Shown here one piece after another: positions 26,234 through 34,804 of a stretch of DNA of 64,000 nt. A program made the position numbers and the translations under genes. Position 1 is the stretch's first letter, and every line of letters begins with the position of its first letter. Source of the stretch: Polyangiaceae bacterium (GTDB lineage: Bacteria; Myxococcota_A; Polyangia; Polyangiales; Polyangiaceae); the NCBI GenBank assembly GCA_009781005.1, contig WQYX01000009.1, positions 1-64,000 of the forward strand. The letters run 5' to 3'. The notes below the pieces were generated by a model. The model saw only the letters and a list, made by a program, of their open reading frames with translations, made no database searches and was not told the origin of the DNA.

Positions 26234-27460
26234 GTGACCGTACACGCGCTTCAGACCCAGCAACCATCGAATCACGATGATTCCGATCAAGCTCCAATCA
26301 GTGGACAAGAGCGCATCGGTATCGAGAAATATCTTCGCTTTCACGATCGCAAACTCGCCGAGAAATTTTCGCGCGGCAAAGTCCCGATGACGACGCTCTA
26401 CGAAGCGTACTTCGACGGGCAAGTCGACATCCTTGGAGACATCTACGACTTTCTCGACGACCGTGATCGCTTCATTTGCTACGAGCTCACCGCCGAGCAC
26501 GTGAAGTTCCTTTTCAAGAACTTCATTCCCGAAGTCACGATTCACTCAAAAGACCAAGACCGCCGCATCGTTCGCGCACATTACGATCGCGGCAATGATT
26601 TCTTCGGCGCGTTCCTCGGCGACCGCATGGTCTACACGGCTGGCTATTTCAAAGACGGGCCAGCCAAATCCACGCTCGAGGAAGCGCAGGACGAGAAGAT
26701 GCATCGTTGCTGCCGCAAGCTCGATCTCAAGCCTGGCGAGAAACTCGTCGACATCGGTTGCGGCTGGGGCACCCTCGTTCGTCACGCGGCCTTGCATTAC
26801 GGCGCGGACGCAACGGGAATCACCATCAGCAAAAATCAAACGGACTTCGGCAACGCACGCATCGAGAAAGCGGGCGTTGCGGACCGAGCGCGCTTGCTCT
26901 GTCTCGACTACCGCGACACGCCGAAGCGCGCGTTCGACAAGATCGTCAGCCTCGAGATGGTCGAGCACGTCGGCGTAAAGAACCTGCAGAACTACTTCTC
27001 GCAGATGTTCGATCTCTTGAAAGACAATGGCCGCTTCGTGCTCCAGTGGACGGGGCTACGCCGCGCCGGTTTCGACGGCGTCCCGCCGATTGGCTTGCGT
27101 GCCGAGGACATGATCTGGGGCCTCTTCATGTCCAAGTACATCTTCCCCGGCGCCGACGCCTCGCTGCCACTCAGCGACATGATGCGGTACGCAGAGAAGG
27201 CTGGTTTCGAGATTCACGCCGTCGAGAACGTCAGCATCCACTACGCGTGGACCATCGAAGCGTGGCACAAGAACTGGATCGCAAACAAGAAGCAGGTCCT
27301 CGAGACGTACGGCGAGCGCTGGTTCCGCATCTGGCACTTGTTTCTCGCGTGGTCGGGTCGCATTGCGAAGCAAGGCAACGCGGCGTGCTTTCAAGTCACG
27401 TTCAACAAGAACCGCAACGACTTCGACCGCGCGCAATACGTCGGCTCGGACAAAATTTAA
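26234..27460 (+). CDS. cyclopropane-fatty-acyl-phospholipid synthase family protein
   Basis: SAM-dependent enzyme of 408 aa that adds a methylene bridge (or methyl branch) to unsaturated acyl chains of membrane phospholipids. Visible: the substrate region HYDRGNDFFGAFLGDRMVYT, SAM-binding VDIGCGWGTLVRHAALHYGA, then VSLEMVEHVGVKN and SIHYAWTIEAWHKNW typical of the family. Length is close to E. coli Cfa (382 aa). Single gene; two hairpins and a 191-bp element follow. Family members also methylate other lipids, so the exact product is not certain. Confidence 0.9.
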   Translation: MTVHALQTQQPSNHDDSDQAPISGQERIGIEKYLRFHDRKLAEKFSRGKVPMTTLYEAYFDGQVDILGDIYDFLDDRDRFICYELTAEHVKFLFKNFIPEVTIHSKDQDRRIVRAHYDRGNDFFGAFLGDRMVYTAGYFKDGPAKSTLEEAQDEKMHRCCRKLDLKPGEKLVDIGCGWGTLVRHAALHYGADATGITISKNQTDFGNARIEKAGVADRARLLCLDYRDTPKRAFDKIVSLEMVEHVGVKNLQNYFSQMFDLLKDNGRFVLQWTGLRRAGFDGVPPIGLRAEDMIWGLFMSKYIFPGADASLPLSDMMRYAEKAGFEIHAVENVSIHYAWTIEAWHKNWIANKKQVLETYGERWFRIWHLFLAWSGRIAKQGNAACFQVTFNKNRNDFDRAQYVGSDKI

Positions 27461-27474
27461 GGTGCGTGTGCGCG

Positions 27475-27547
27475 AGGGGCAGGCACGGAAGCCTACCCCT
27501 CCAACCGACAACGCATTCGTAGGGGCGGCCCCCTGTGGCCGCCCTTT
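27475..27547 (+). terminator. two consecutive hairpins after the cyclopropane synthase gene
   Basis: Hairpin one pairs AGGGGCAGGC (27475-27484) with GCCTACCCCT (27491-27500). Hairpin two pairs GGGCGGCC (27523-27530) with GGCCGCCC (27537-27544) and is followed by TTTCT, a fair intrinsic terminator. The pair also resembles REP-type intergenic hairpins common in GC-rich genomes. Confidence 0.6.
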
Positions 27548-27623
27548 CTAATGTTGTACTCCTTTCGGTAGTACAATCGCATGTAAGCTACACTAACCCA
27601 GATCATTCACGACGACTCCACTC

Positions 27624-27814
27624 AGAGCGTGTAGGGCAGCCTGCTGCGCGAATCGATTCGGCTTCGCCGGCGCCTTCGGCACTGTCGGCCCGCCTGCGGC
27701 GGGACCTCAGGTGGGCGCTGCGGTGCCTGCGCACGTACGACAAGTACGCTTGCGCGGGCTCCTCGCGCTCCGCCCTAGCCTCGATTCACTCGCGACGGCT
27801 ATCGAACACGCTCT
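27624..27814 (+). repeat. 191-bp AGAGCGTGT element, copy A (long form)
   Basis: Ends AGAGCGTGTAGGGCAGCC and GGCTATCGAACACGCTCT are partial inverted repeats. Core shared with copies B-D: TGCGGTGCCTGCGCACGTAC and GCGGGCTCCTCGCGCTCCGC. The long form adds about 46 bp containing GGCGCCTTCGGC and CCCGCCTGCGGCGGGACCTC. The rest of the 27460-27960 gap holds the hairpins above and a loose inverted repeat around 27826-27905 (CGTCGCCGTCAACGAC ... GTTGTCGGCGACGGCGACG). No gene is seen in the gap. Confidence 0.88.
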
Positions 27815-27962
27815 CAGACGTGCCGAGTTCGTCGCCGTCAACGACCGCGACTACGCTCACGTTTCGTTGACGTTGACCTGATCGTTGTCGGCGACGGCGA
27901 CGTGAACGAAGGGGAGCGCCAAACCCGCCGACGCGGAGCGAATTCAGGGACATGCCCTAAAG

Positions 27963-28148
27963 CTAAAGCCACTCCGGGGGGGCTTGCGGTCCGGGGACGA
28001 TCCCGGCGATGTCCGGATCCTCGCCAGGTTGGCCTTCTGGGCGGTCTGCCTTGTCGCGTTTGCGCTCCTCGCGCTTCGCGTTTTTTTCGCGCTGCCGCTC
28101 CTGCCTCTGTCGCTCCTTTTGCCGCTTGTTCACGCTCGGGTTCGACAT
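27963..28148 (-). CDS. small basic conserved-type protein, 61 aa
   Basis: From ATG 28148 (with AAGGGTG upstream) the product is SVNKRQKERQRQERQREKNAKREERK-like: a highly charged helix of Lys/Arg/Glu/Gln repeats, then a short acidic and Pro-rich tail (PGEDPDIAGIVPGPQAPP). I recall small proteins of this pattern as conserved hypotheticals in Myxococcota and neighbours, but cannot check. No known function; the charged single helix suggests nucleic-acid or ribosome contact. The open frame extends upstream to 28289 without similar character, so the internal ATG is chosen. Confidence 0.65.
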   Translation of the reverse strand: MSNPSVNKRQKERQRQERQREKNAKREERKRDKADRPEGQPGEDPDIAGIVPGPQAPPEWL

Positions 28149-28263
28149 CAAAATCACCCTTTCTGCGAGCCCGCGCTCGCGTGCCCCTTGAGACTTGTTC
28201 CCGCGGATCGCGTCGAGACCGCCACGCGGTAGGCGCTCAGCGAGGCGATTTCCATCAACGTGT

Positions 28264-28644
28264 TCACGGGCGATACGTCGCTGTTGCAACGTACTTCAGC
28301 ACGCGCTCGCAGGAGGCATTACCAACTTGTCCATAACAAGTGTCTTCGCCTTCGAAGCGCGGCGACCGCGCACGAAGAGCGCTCATGACCGGGCTCGTCA
28401 AGTCATGCCCGCCGTCATGGCAGGATGGATTGCTGCAAGGCACCTCGAACAGCGCGGGAGCCGTTGCAACGACGACTCTGCGGATGTGAGAGACCTCCGC
28501 AGACGCCACACCCGATCTTCGCTCCTCGAGCTCGAGTTTGAGTGTCTCGAGCGGAGGCACTTCAGTATGCAGACGAGGCGCTTCGTCCTCGCGTCGCCGT
28601 CGTTCCGCAAAGCGGTTCGCGGCGTCTCTATTGCGACGGTTCAT
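28264..28644 (-). CDS. small protein with Cys/His cluster, 126 aa
   Basis: From ATG 28644 (GGGGATG upstream). An Arg-rich N-terminus (NRRNRDAANRFAERRRRE) is followed by a compact domain with VPCSNPSCHDGGHDLT, then FEGEDTCYGQVGNASCERVLKYVATATY. The spaced Cys and His residues (CxxxxC-H-xxx-H and C-x8-C) suggest a structural metal site. Domain pattern looks conserved rather than random, and no family name is known to me. It is upstream of and on the same strand as the 61-aa gene, with about 115 bp between them. Confidence 0.65.
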   Translation of the reverse strand: MNRRNRDAANRFAERRRREDEAPRLHTEVPPLETLKLELEERRSGVASAEVSHIRRVVVATAPALFEVPCSNPSCHDGGHDLTSPVMSALRARSPRFEGEDTCYGQVGNASCERVLKYVATATYRP

Positions 28645-29092
28645 CAACGCGACAACATCCCCTTCGAAGGATTCCTTCGGAAATAACAAAAACCGACCGG
28701 CTCTCGGTTGCGACGGTTTGCCCACCGCCGCGCAAGGCGGTGAAAAAAGCACGAACTACGACACGCCGTCGTATTCGAAGCAGGCTTCGCAGAATTCCCG
28801 CGTTTCGAACATTGCACTTGCGCCGCTCAACTGCGATGCGCCGCATTCCCAAGCTCGATGCGGCAGCGCGAATGGTGACCGAAACGTTCTCGAGTGAGAC
28901 GCACCCTAGCGCAAGGCAGCGCGTTTGCAAACCTCGCGCCGCGTTAACGACGTGCGCGCATCCCCGGCACGCACTCGCCGCAGCCAAGAAGCTTGTACTC
29001 TCATTTGGAGCACAACGCGCAACGAAGGCGGGCGACGCAGATCTGAAGGCCGGTTGACGAGAGGAGAGTGTTGCAACAAAAGGGCGGGCAGC
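28645..29092. other. 448-bp region upstream of argS
   Basis: No convincing gene. A 7-bp stem (CACCGCC/GGCGGTG, 28723-28742) is followed by an A-run, which is the wrong orientation for a terminator of the leftward gene. A palindrome GTTTGCAAAC lies at 28921-28930. Promoters for argS and the leftward small genes are presumably here. Confidence 0.35.
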
Positions 29093-30829
29093 ATGGCAGA
29101 CCCGATGACAGCGCTCCGTCCTCACTTCGCAGAAGCCGTTCGCAAGTCCTTCGGTGATGCGTACGCGGAGACGGATCCCGCGTTGCGTCGCTCGGATCGT
29201 GCCGACATCCAGGCCGACGTCGCTCTTGGCCTTGCGAAGAAGCTCGGGAAAAAGCCGCGCGAGATCGCGGAGGCCATCGTAGAGAACCTTTCCATCTCAA
29301 CGATCTGCGATCGCGTCGAAGTCGCGGGTCCTGGCTTCGTGAACCTCACGCTGTCGAATGACTGGCTCGCCACCGAGCTCTCGAACGCTGCAAAGGATGC
29401 GCGCCTCGGCATCCCCGCGGCCGTGAAAGCCGAGACCGTGGTGGTCGACTACTCCGCGCCGAACGTGGCGAAGGAGATGCACGTAGGGCACATCCGAAGC
29501 ACCGTCATCGGCGACGCGCTCGTGCGCGTGCTCGAATTTTTGGGGCACGACGTCGTCCGGCAAAACCACCTCGGAGATTGGGGAACGCCTTTCGGCATGC
29601 TCATCGAGCATCTGGTCGATCTAGACGCGAAGAGCGCCAACGCCGTCTCGGTGCGCGATCTCGATGTATTTTACAAGGAAGCACGGAGAAAGTTCGAAAG
29701 CGACGCGGCGTTTGCGGATCGCGCGCGAAAGCGCGTCGTGCTCCTTCAGAGCGGTGACGAGGCCACGCTCGATCTCTGGCGCACGCTCGTCAACGCATCG
29801 AAGCAGTACTTCGGTGAGGTCTACACGAAGCTCGGCGTCACGCTCCGGGATGAAGACTTCGCGGGCGAAAGCATGTACAATGCAATGCTTCCGGGTGTCG
29901 TCACGGAGCTCGAACAGAAAGGCCTCGTTCGCGAGAGCAAAGGCGCACTCTGCGCGTTTCCAGCGGGCTTCAAGACCAAAGAGGGCGAGCCGCTTCCGCT
30001 CATCGTTCGAAAGACGGACGGGGGTTTCGGCTATGCCGCGACCGATCTCGCGGCCATTCGCGAGCGTATCCAGGCGCGCAAAGCAACGCGCATTCTCTAC
30101 GTCATTGGCGCCCCCCAGCAGCAGCACCTTGCCATGGTTTTTGCCGTGGCGAATGCAGCCGGGTGGCTCCTGCCGCCCACACGTGCGGAGCACGTGGCGT
30201 TCGGATCCATCCTCGGCGCGGACAAGAAGATGTTCAAGACGCGCACGGGAGACACGGTGAAACTCATCGAGCTGCTCGACGAAGCCGTCCTTCGCGCGTC
30301 CGCGCTCGTCAATGAGAAGAACCCCGAGCTCGACGAAACGACACGAAACGGCGTGGCGCGCCAGGTGGGTATAGGCGCCATCAAGTACGCGGACTTGTCG
30401 AGTGATCGCATCAAGGATTACGTCTTTGATTGGTCGCGGATGCTCGCGTTCGAAGGCAATACCGCACCTTATTTGCAGTATGCACACGCCCGCATTTGCT
30501 CGATCTTCCGAAAAGCCGGAGTCGATGCCGAGAGCATGCATCATGCACGCATTGTCCTTCGCGAGCCGGCCGAGCATGTCCTCGGGCTCGAGATCCTCGG
30601 GCTCGGCATGAGCGCCCAGCAAGTGGCTGACACGCTTCAGCCACATCGGCTTTGCACTTACCTTTACGGCCTCGCAACAGCCTTCACGACGTTCTATGAG
30701 CAATGCCCCGTGCTCAAGGCAGATGATGACGATACGAAGTCGTCGCGCCTCGCGCTCGCCGCACTTACGGAGCGAACGCTCGGCCTGGGGCTTTCACTTC
30801 TCGGGATCGAAGCCCCCGAACGCATGTAG
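29093..30829 (+). CDS. argS: arginine--tRNA ligase
   Basis: Class I aminoacyl-tRNA synthetase of 578 aa, close to E. coli ArgS (577). The ATG at 29093 begins MADPMTALRPHF, matching the Add-1 domain; the frame upstream has unrelated composition. The HIGH box is visible in APNVAKEMHVGHIRSTVIGD, and the KMSK loop is degenerate (KKMFKTRTGD), as is usual for many ArgRS. The C-terminal DALR anticodon-binding domain contains QYAHARICSIFRKAG and ends LLGIEAPERM. Transcribed ahead of pmbA. Confidence 0.97.
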   Translation: MADPMTALRPHFAEAVRKSFGDAYAETDPALRRSDRADIQADVALGLAKKLGKKPREIAEAIVENLSISTICDRVEVAGPGFVNLTLSNDWLATELSNAAKDARLGIPAAVKAETVVVDYSAPNVAKEMHVGHIRSTVIGDALVRVLEFLGHDVVRQNHLGDWGTPFGMLIEHLVDLDAKSANAVSVRDLDVFYKEARRKFESDAAFADRARKRVVLLQSGDEATLDLWRTLVNASKQYFGEVYTKLGVTLRDEDFAGESMYNAMLPGVVTELEQKGLVRESKGALCAFPAGFKTKEGEPLPLIVRKTDGGFGYAATDLAAIRERIQARKATRILYVIGAPQQQHLAMVFAVANAAGWLLPPTRAEHVAFGSILGADKKMFKTRTGDTVKLIELLDEAVLRASALVNEKNPELDETTRNGVARQVGIGAIKYADLSSDRIKDYVFDWSRMLAFEGNTAPYLQYAHARICSIFRKAGVDAESMHHARIVLREPAEHVLGLEILGLGMSAQQVADTLQPHRLCTYLYGLATAFTTFYEQCPVLKADDDDTKSSRLALAALTERTLGLGLSLLGIEAPERM

Positions 30830-30833
30830 CCGT

Positions 30834-30850
30834 GTATTTTTTTAAAATAC
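30834..30850 (+). terminator. AT-rich hairpin between argS and pmbA
   Basis: GTATTTT, TTT loop, AAAATAC (30834-30850): a 7-bp stem of A/T in a GC-rich region, only 5 bp after the argS stop. Could be a weak terminator or the -10 region of a pmbA promoter. Confidence 0.4.
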
Positions 30851-30873
30851 GCAAACGAAAATAGGAATCTTCC

Positions 30874-32259
30874 ATGACGTTACACGCCGATCCAGAATTG
30901 ACGGAGCTCCTCGAGATTGGAGAGCGAATCGTCACCATGGCCAAGCAGGGTGGTATCACGGTGGCCGAGTGCGTGCTTCGCTCAGGAAGGGAGCTGTCCA
31001 CGCGGGTGCGTCTGGACAAACCCGAGCTCGTCGAAGAAGCCGCGCATCGCTCGGCAGGGCTGCGTGTCATGAAAGGCAAACGCGTCGCCACGACGTCCAC
31101 GAGCGATCTCACGGAGGCAGGCATCCACCGCTTCGTGAGCGACGCCATCGAGCTCGCCGATCTCGCTCAAGAAGATCCGTTCGCGGGCCCGGCGAATGAG
31201 ACGCTCTTGACGGATCCGAGCAAAGCGCCAGATCTCGATCTCTTCGATCCGCAGGGCGGCAACGTCGATGCCGTGCAAGCGATCGCCATGACGAAGGCTG
31301 GCGAGCGCGCCGCGCGCGACTTCGATCCTCGCATCACGAACAGCGACGGCGCCACGTTCGGCCGCACGGCAGGCGGGGCGGCACTCGTTCTGTCGAGCGG
31401 TTTTCGCGGCGCATTCAAGGGCTCATACCAATCGCTCAGCGTCGTCCCCATCGCCGATGACGCAGAAGGCAAGAAGCGTCGCGGATCGTACTGGACCGCG
31501 AAGCGCTTCATGGATGATCTCGAAGATCCAAAGAGCGTCGGCGAAGAAGCCGCGCGACGCACGTTGCGAAAGCTCGGCGCGCACTCCGTTGCAACGTGCG
31601 AAGTCCCCGTTGTCTTCGATCCCGATGCCGCGCGATCCATTCTCGGGATGCTTGCAGGATGCATCATGGGTGGCGCCATCTGGCGCAAGTCGAGCTACCT
31701 CGTTGGGCGCGAAGGCACGCCCGTCGCGAGCTCGCTCGTCAATATCAAAGATGATCCGCTCTTGCCGCGCGCACCGGGTTCACGCCCGTATGACGGCGAG
31801 GGACTCGCAAGCCGCAAGAACATCGTTGTCGACAAGGGCATCCTGCGCACGTATCTCTGCGACAGCTACTCGGCGCGAAAGCTCGGGCGCGAAAGCACCG
31901 GCAGCGCGTCACGCGGAGGATCTGCCGGCGTGTCGTGCAGCACGACGAATTTCATCCTCGAACCCGGTACGGATTCGAATGAAGCCATTGTGAAAGGCAC
32001 GAAGAATGGCCTTTACGTCACCGAGATGATGGGATTCGGCTTCAATGCCGTGACGGGGGATTTCTCGCGCGGCGCGAGTGGTTTCTGGATTGAAAACGGA
32101 CAATTGGCATTCCCCGTGAGCGAAGTCACGATTTCACTCAATCTTGACGAACTCTGGAAACGCGTTGACGCGGTGGGTTCCGACTTGGATTTCCGCACTG
32201 CGACGGCGTCGCCCACCATCCGCGTCGGAAAGATGACGGTCGCAGGTGCGGGGACCTGA
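30874..32259 (+). CDS. pmbA: TldE/PmbA-type metalloprotease subunit
   Basis: 461 aa, normal for TldD/PmbA proteins, which form a TldD-TldE complex degrading unfolded peptides and maturing modified peptides (microcins, CcdA). The N-terminal region ECVLRSGRELSTRVRLDKPE and C-terminal blocks GEGLASRKNIVVDKGILRTYL, GFGFNAVTGDFSRGASGFWIENG are characteristic. It lacks the HExxxH metal site, which identifies it as the TldE (PmbA) partner; no tldD is in the window. The final TGA overlaps by one base the 145-bp element that follows. Confidence 0.9.
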   Translation: MTLHADPELTELLEIGERIVTMAKQGGITVAECVLRSGRELSTRVRLDKPELVEEAAHRSAGLRVMKGKRVATTSTSDLTEAGIHRFVSDAIELADLAQEDPFAGPANETLLTDPSKAPDLDLFDPQGGNVDAVQAIAMTKAGERAARDFDPRITNSDGATFGRTAGGAALVLSSGFRGAFKGSYQSLSVVPIADDAEGKKRRGSYWTAKRFMDDLEDPKSVGEEAARRTLRKLGAHSVATCEVPVVFDPDAARSILGMLAGCIMGGAIWRKSSYLVGREGTPVASSLVNIKDDPLLPRAPGSRPYDGEGLASRKNIVVDKGILRTYLCDSYSARKLGRESTGSASRGGSAGVSCSTTNFILEPGTDSNEAIVKGTKNGLYVTEMMGFGFNAVTGDFSRGASGFWIENGQLAFPVSEVTISLNLDELWKRVDAVGSDLDFRTATASPTIRVGKMTVAGAGT

Positions 32260-32403
32260 GAGCGTGTTTACCAGCCTGCTGCGCGAATCGATACGTCGGT
32301 TGGGCGCTGCGGTGCCTGCGCACGTACGAAGAGTACGCTTACGCGGGCTCCTCGCGCTCCGCCCTAGCCTCGATTCGCTCGCAACGGCTGGTAAACACGC
32401 TCT
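32259..32403 (+). repeat. 145-bp AGAGCGTGT element, copy B (short form)
   Basis: Perfect 18-bp terminal inverted repeats, AGAGCGTGTTTACCAGCC and GGCTGGTAAACACGCTCT. Core blocks TGCGGTGCCTGCGCACGTAC and GCGGGCTCCTCGCGCTCCGC are shared with the other copies. Its first base is the last base of the pmbA stop codon (TGA|GAGCG). Confidence 0.92.
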
Positions 32404-32425
32404 GATGGCGCGCCGCCCATGGCCA

Positions 32426-33388
32426 TTACAACTTGGAAGCGACGAAAATGTCGAGGAGCCCGCCCTGCTTTCTATCGAAATACAGCCTGCACCCATCGTC
32501 CGAGAGCCAGCCAGGGGCGTCTGAAATTTCGTTGTCAGTGTCCGAACTCGTGCTGATGAGCACGGGAACGTTGTTGAATGGATTGCCGGGCGATGCTCGC
32601 TCCGTCCTATAGATGTGCATGATCGATGTGCGGTCCGATGCGAAATACATGGTGAGCCCGTCTCGACTGAGAACGGGGCCATCATTGGAATACGCATTCG
32701 GATCGGATGGCATTAACTCCTGAACGAGCTCCGGCTCGGGAAAACCGTTGCCCGAATTCAACGAGTGGAAGATTTGGGTCTTTCCAATATTGCTAGCATT
32801 CGTACTCGAGAAAAAGAGCTCGCTTCCATCGCTCGTCATCGAAGGCCGGTGGCTATCCCCCAACCAGTCAGGGAGGAGCAGGGTGGGAGCCCCGAAGACG
32901 CCTTGATTCCGCTGCGTGCGATAGATTTTGTCGGAACTGTCGGAGCGATCGGACACGAACAATATTTCGTTGCCTGATGCAGAGAGCCATGGGTCGACGT
33001 CGTCCCAAGTCCCCGAGAGCTCCGCGATGCGTTGCGGTGTTTCGAAATCGGCATTGATCGAAGCGCGTGTCGCAATGTAGAGACTGGAAAAACTGTCAGC
33101 AATCCGCGCAAAGACAATGGTTTTCTCATCGGACATGAGTGTAGGCGCGAACTCATTGTCCGGCGTGTTGACGCCGCCGACTTCCACCACGTTGACGAAC
33201 GGCATCGACGCCGTGCACGTCGTGCCGGCATCCGCGCCTAGAGACGCATCGCCATTGTCCGGAGCCGCCGAAATAAGCGGCGTGTCCTGGCCAACACACG
33301 CAGACAGAATCCAGCCTGCGATGCTCGCCGCGAAAGCCGTGGCACATGCTTGCGTGATGCGCCTTCGTGTTCGTTGGTTCATGGACAT
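32426..33388 (-). CDS. PD40 (WD40-like) beta-propeller lipoprotein, paralogue 1
   Basis: About 320 aa starting at ATG 33388, with a signal peptide and lipobox (AGWILSACVG). Repeated motifs of the TolB-like PD40 propeller: SDEKTIVFARI, SGNEILFVSDRS, DGSELFFSSTNA, DGLTMYFASDRTS, DDGCRLYFDR, each a blade of form D/SxxxIxFxSxR. Such proteins bind partners at the cell surface or periplasm. It lies 40 bp downstream of its close relative on the same strand. No catalytic motif. Confidence 0.88.
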   Translation of the reverse strand: MSMNQRTRRRITQACATAFAASIAGWILSACVGQDTPLISAAPDNGDASLGADAGTTCTASMPFVNVVEVGGVNTPDNEFAPTLMSDEKTIVFARIADSFSSLYIATRASINADFETPQRIAELSGTWDDVDPWLSASGNEILFVSDRSDSSDKIYRTQRNQGVFGAPTLLLPDWLGDSHRPSMTSDGSELFFSSTNASNIGKTQIFHSLNSGNGFPEPELVQELMPSDPNAYSNDGPVLSRDGLTMYFASDRTSIMHIYRTERASPGNPFNNVPVLISTSSDTDNEISDAPGWLSDDGCRLYFDRKQGGLLDIFVASKL

Positions 33389-33427
33389 ACTCTTCGCCGT
33401 TGTTCGATATGAAAACTCAGACATGGA

Positions 33428-34363
33428 CTATTTGGACGCGACGAAGATATCGTCGCTCCCATTCCGATTGCTCTCGAAATACAACCTACAACCGTCGTCC
33501 GAAAGCCAGCCTGGCAATTCCCAGCTCCCATTGTAAACTCCTAAGTTCGTGTCGACGAGCACGGCGCTGTTGAACGGATCGCTGGGAGATGCTCGCTCTG
33601 CCCTATAGATGTGCATGATCGATGTGCGGTCCGATGCGAAATACATGGTGAGCCCGTCTCGACTGAGAACGGGACCGTCATTGGAGTATGCATTCGGATC
33701 GGAAATGAGCCCAGGAACGAGTACCGGCGGGGAAAATCCGTAAGTCGAATTCAAGGAGTGGTAGATTTGGGCCATTCCGGCATTGCTAGCGTTCGTGCTC
33801 GAGAAAAAGAGCTCACTTCCGTCGCTCGTCATAAAAGGACGTTCGCTATTCGCTGGCCAGTCAGGGAGGAACAGCGTGGGAGTCCCGAAGACGCCATTGT
33901 CACGGTGCGTATGGTAGGTGTCATAGGGACCGCCGACGCTGCCGCGATCGGATGAAAACAACAATTCGTCGCCGGATGCAGAGAGCCACGGATCATAGTC
34001 GTCCCAATTGCCAGAGAGATCTGTGAGGACAGTGGGGTTGCCAAAGGCGACGTCGGTCGACGCCGACGCGCGAGTCGCGGTGTAGAGGTGCCAGAGATCC
34101 CCATCCAATCGCGTAAAAACAATGGTTTTCTCGTCGGACGTAAGCGAAGGCACGGCCTCGTTATCCGATGTGTTGACACCCGCGACTTCAACCACGTTCG
34201 TAAACGGTGCCGATGGGTCGCACGTTCGGCCATCCGTGTCCGGAGACGCATTGTCCGGAATTAGCGGCGTATCCTGACCAACGCACGCAGACAGAATCCA
34301 GCCCGCGACGCCCATGGCGACGATGACGGCAGCATATCCTCGTGAGCTCCTGATTCTCTTCAT
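33428..34363 (-). CDS. PD40 (WD40-like) beta-propeller lipoprotein, paralogue 2
   Basis: About 311 aa from ATG 34363, preceded by AAGGTTGG. Same signal (AGWILSACVGQDTPLI) and same propeller blades as its downstream neighbour, so the two are tandem duplicates with roughly half to two thirds identical residues. One stretch, encoded at 33602-33673, is identical at the DNA level to 32605-32676 over about 70 bp (encoding SRDGLTMYFASDRTSIMHIYR), although flanking sequence has diverged. Probably a two-gene operon read leftward. Confidence 0.88.
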   Translation of the reverse strand: MKRIRSSRGYAAVIVAMGVAGWILSACVGQDTPLIPDNASPDTDGRTCDPSAPFTNVVEVAGVNTSDNEAVPSLTSDEKTIVFTRLDGDLWHLYTATRASASTDVAFGNPTVLTDLSGNWDDYDPWLSASGDELLFSSDRGSVGGPYDTYHTHRDNGVFGTPTLFLPDWPANSERPFMTSDGSELFFSSTNASNAGMAQIYHSLNSTYGFSPPVLVPGLISDPNAYSNDGPVLSRDGLTMYFASDRTSIMHIYRAERASPSDPFNSAVLVDTNLGVYNGSWELPGWLSDDGCRLYFESNRNGSDDIFVASK

Positions 34364-34456
34364 GACCAACCTTGCCCTACGCATGATAGAGATATTGCTC
34401 CATATGTGAAGTCAATGCACTTGCATTGGACATCCCGCTCGGCGAAGGTCGCACGC

Positions 34457-34783
34457 GTGACACCCGATGATCTCAAGGCACTTCGCAAGGAGCTTGCGTG
34501 CACGGCCAAGGAGCTCGCGCAGGCACTCGGCATCGAACAGGCGACAGTCCTTGCTTGGGAGAAGGGCGAGCTTTTTCCAACCAAGCCTGCGATCGACAAG
34601 ATGGAGCAGCTTCGCGCGCGCGGCCCGGCGGCCATTCCAAAGAAGTCGAAGGGCGAAGGCCCCATGAGAGTGCTCGCGGATCCGGCGCTCTGGGCCATCG
34701 TGCGCAAGCTCCTTGCAAACAAAAAGTTGCGCGACGAAGTCACCAAGCTCGCCGCGGCCTACCCGGATCCCGCAGACGAATAG
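34457..34783 (+). CDS. XRE-type helix-turn-helix protein, 108 aa
   Basis: From the GTG at 34457 (GAAGG upstream) the protein begins TPDDLKALRKELACTAKELAQALGIEQATVLAWEKGE, a single Cro/C1-type HTH domain of the LexA-unrelated XRE class. The C-terminal 50 residues (KGEGPMRVLADPALWAIVRKLLANKKLRDEV) are helical and lack a known ligand or peptidase domain. It should bind DNA as a dimer. Its stop is separated from the convergent scpB stop by only 21 bp, made of a solo element end. Target unknown. Confidence 0.8.
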   Translation: MTPDDLKALRKELACTAKELAQALGIEQATVLAWEKGELFPTKPAIDKMEQLRARGPAAIPKKSKGEGPMRVLADPALWAIVRKLLANKKLRDEVTKLAAAYPDPADE

Positions 34784-34804
34784 ACCGCCGCTTTCGATTT
34801 GCAG
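34784..34804. repeat. solo end of the ACCGCTTTC element between two stops
   Basis: The whole 21-bp gap between the convergent HTH and scpB genes is ACCGCCGCTTTCGATTTGCA plus one base, a match to the element terminus. Confidence 0.6.

Noticed and set aside
28542-29057. 171-aa plus-strand frame upstream of argS
   Set aside because: Overlaps the Cys/His gene on the other strand and has basic, shadow-like composition.
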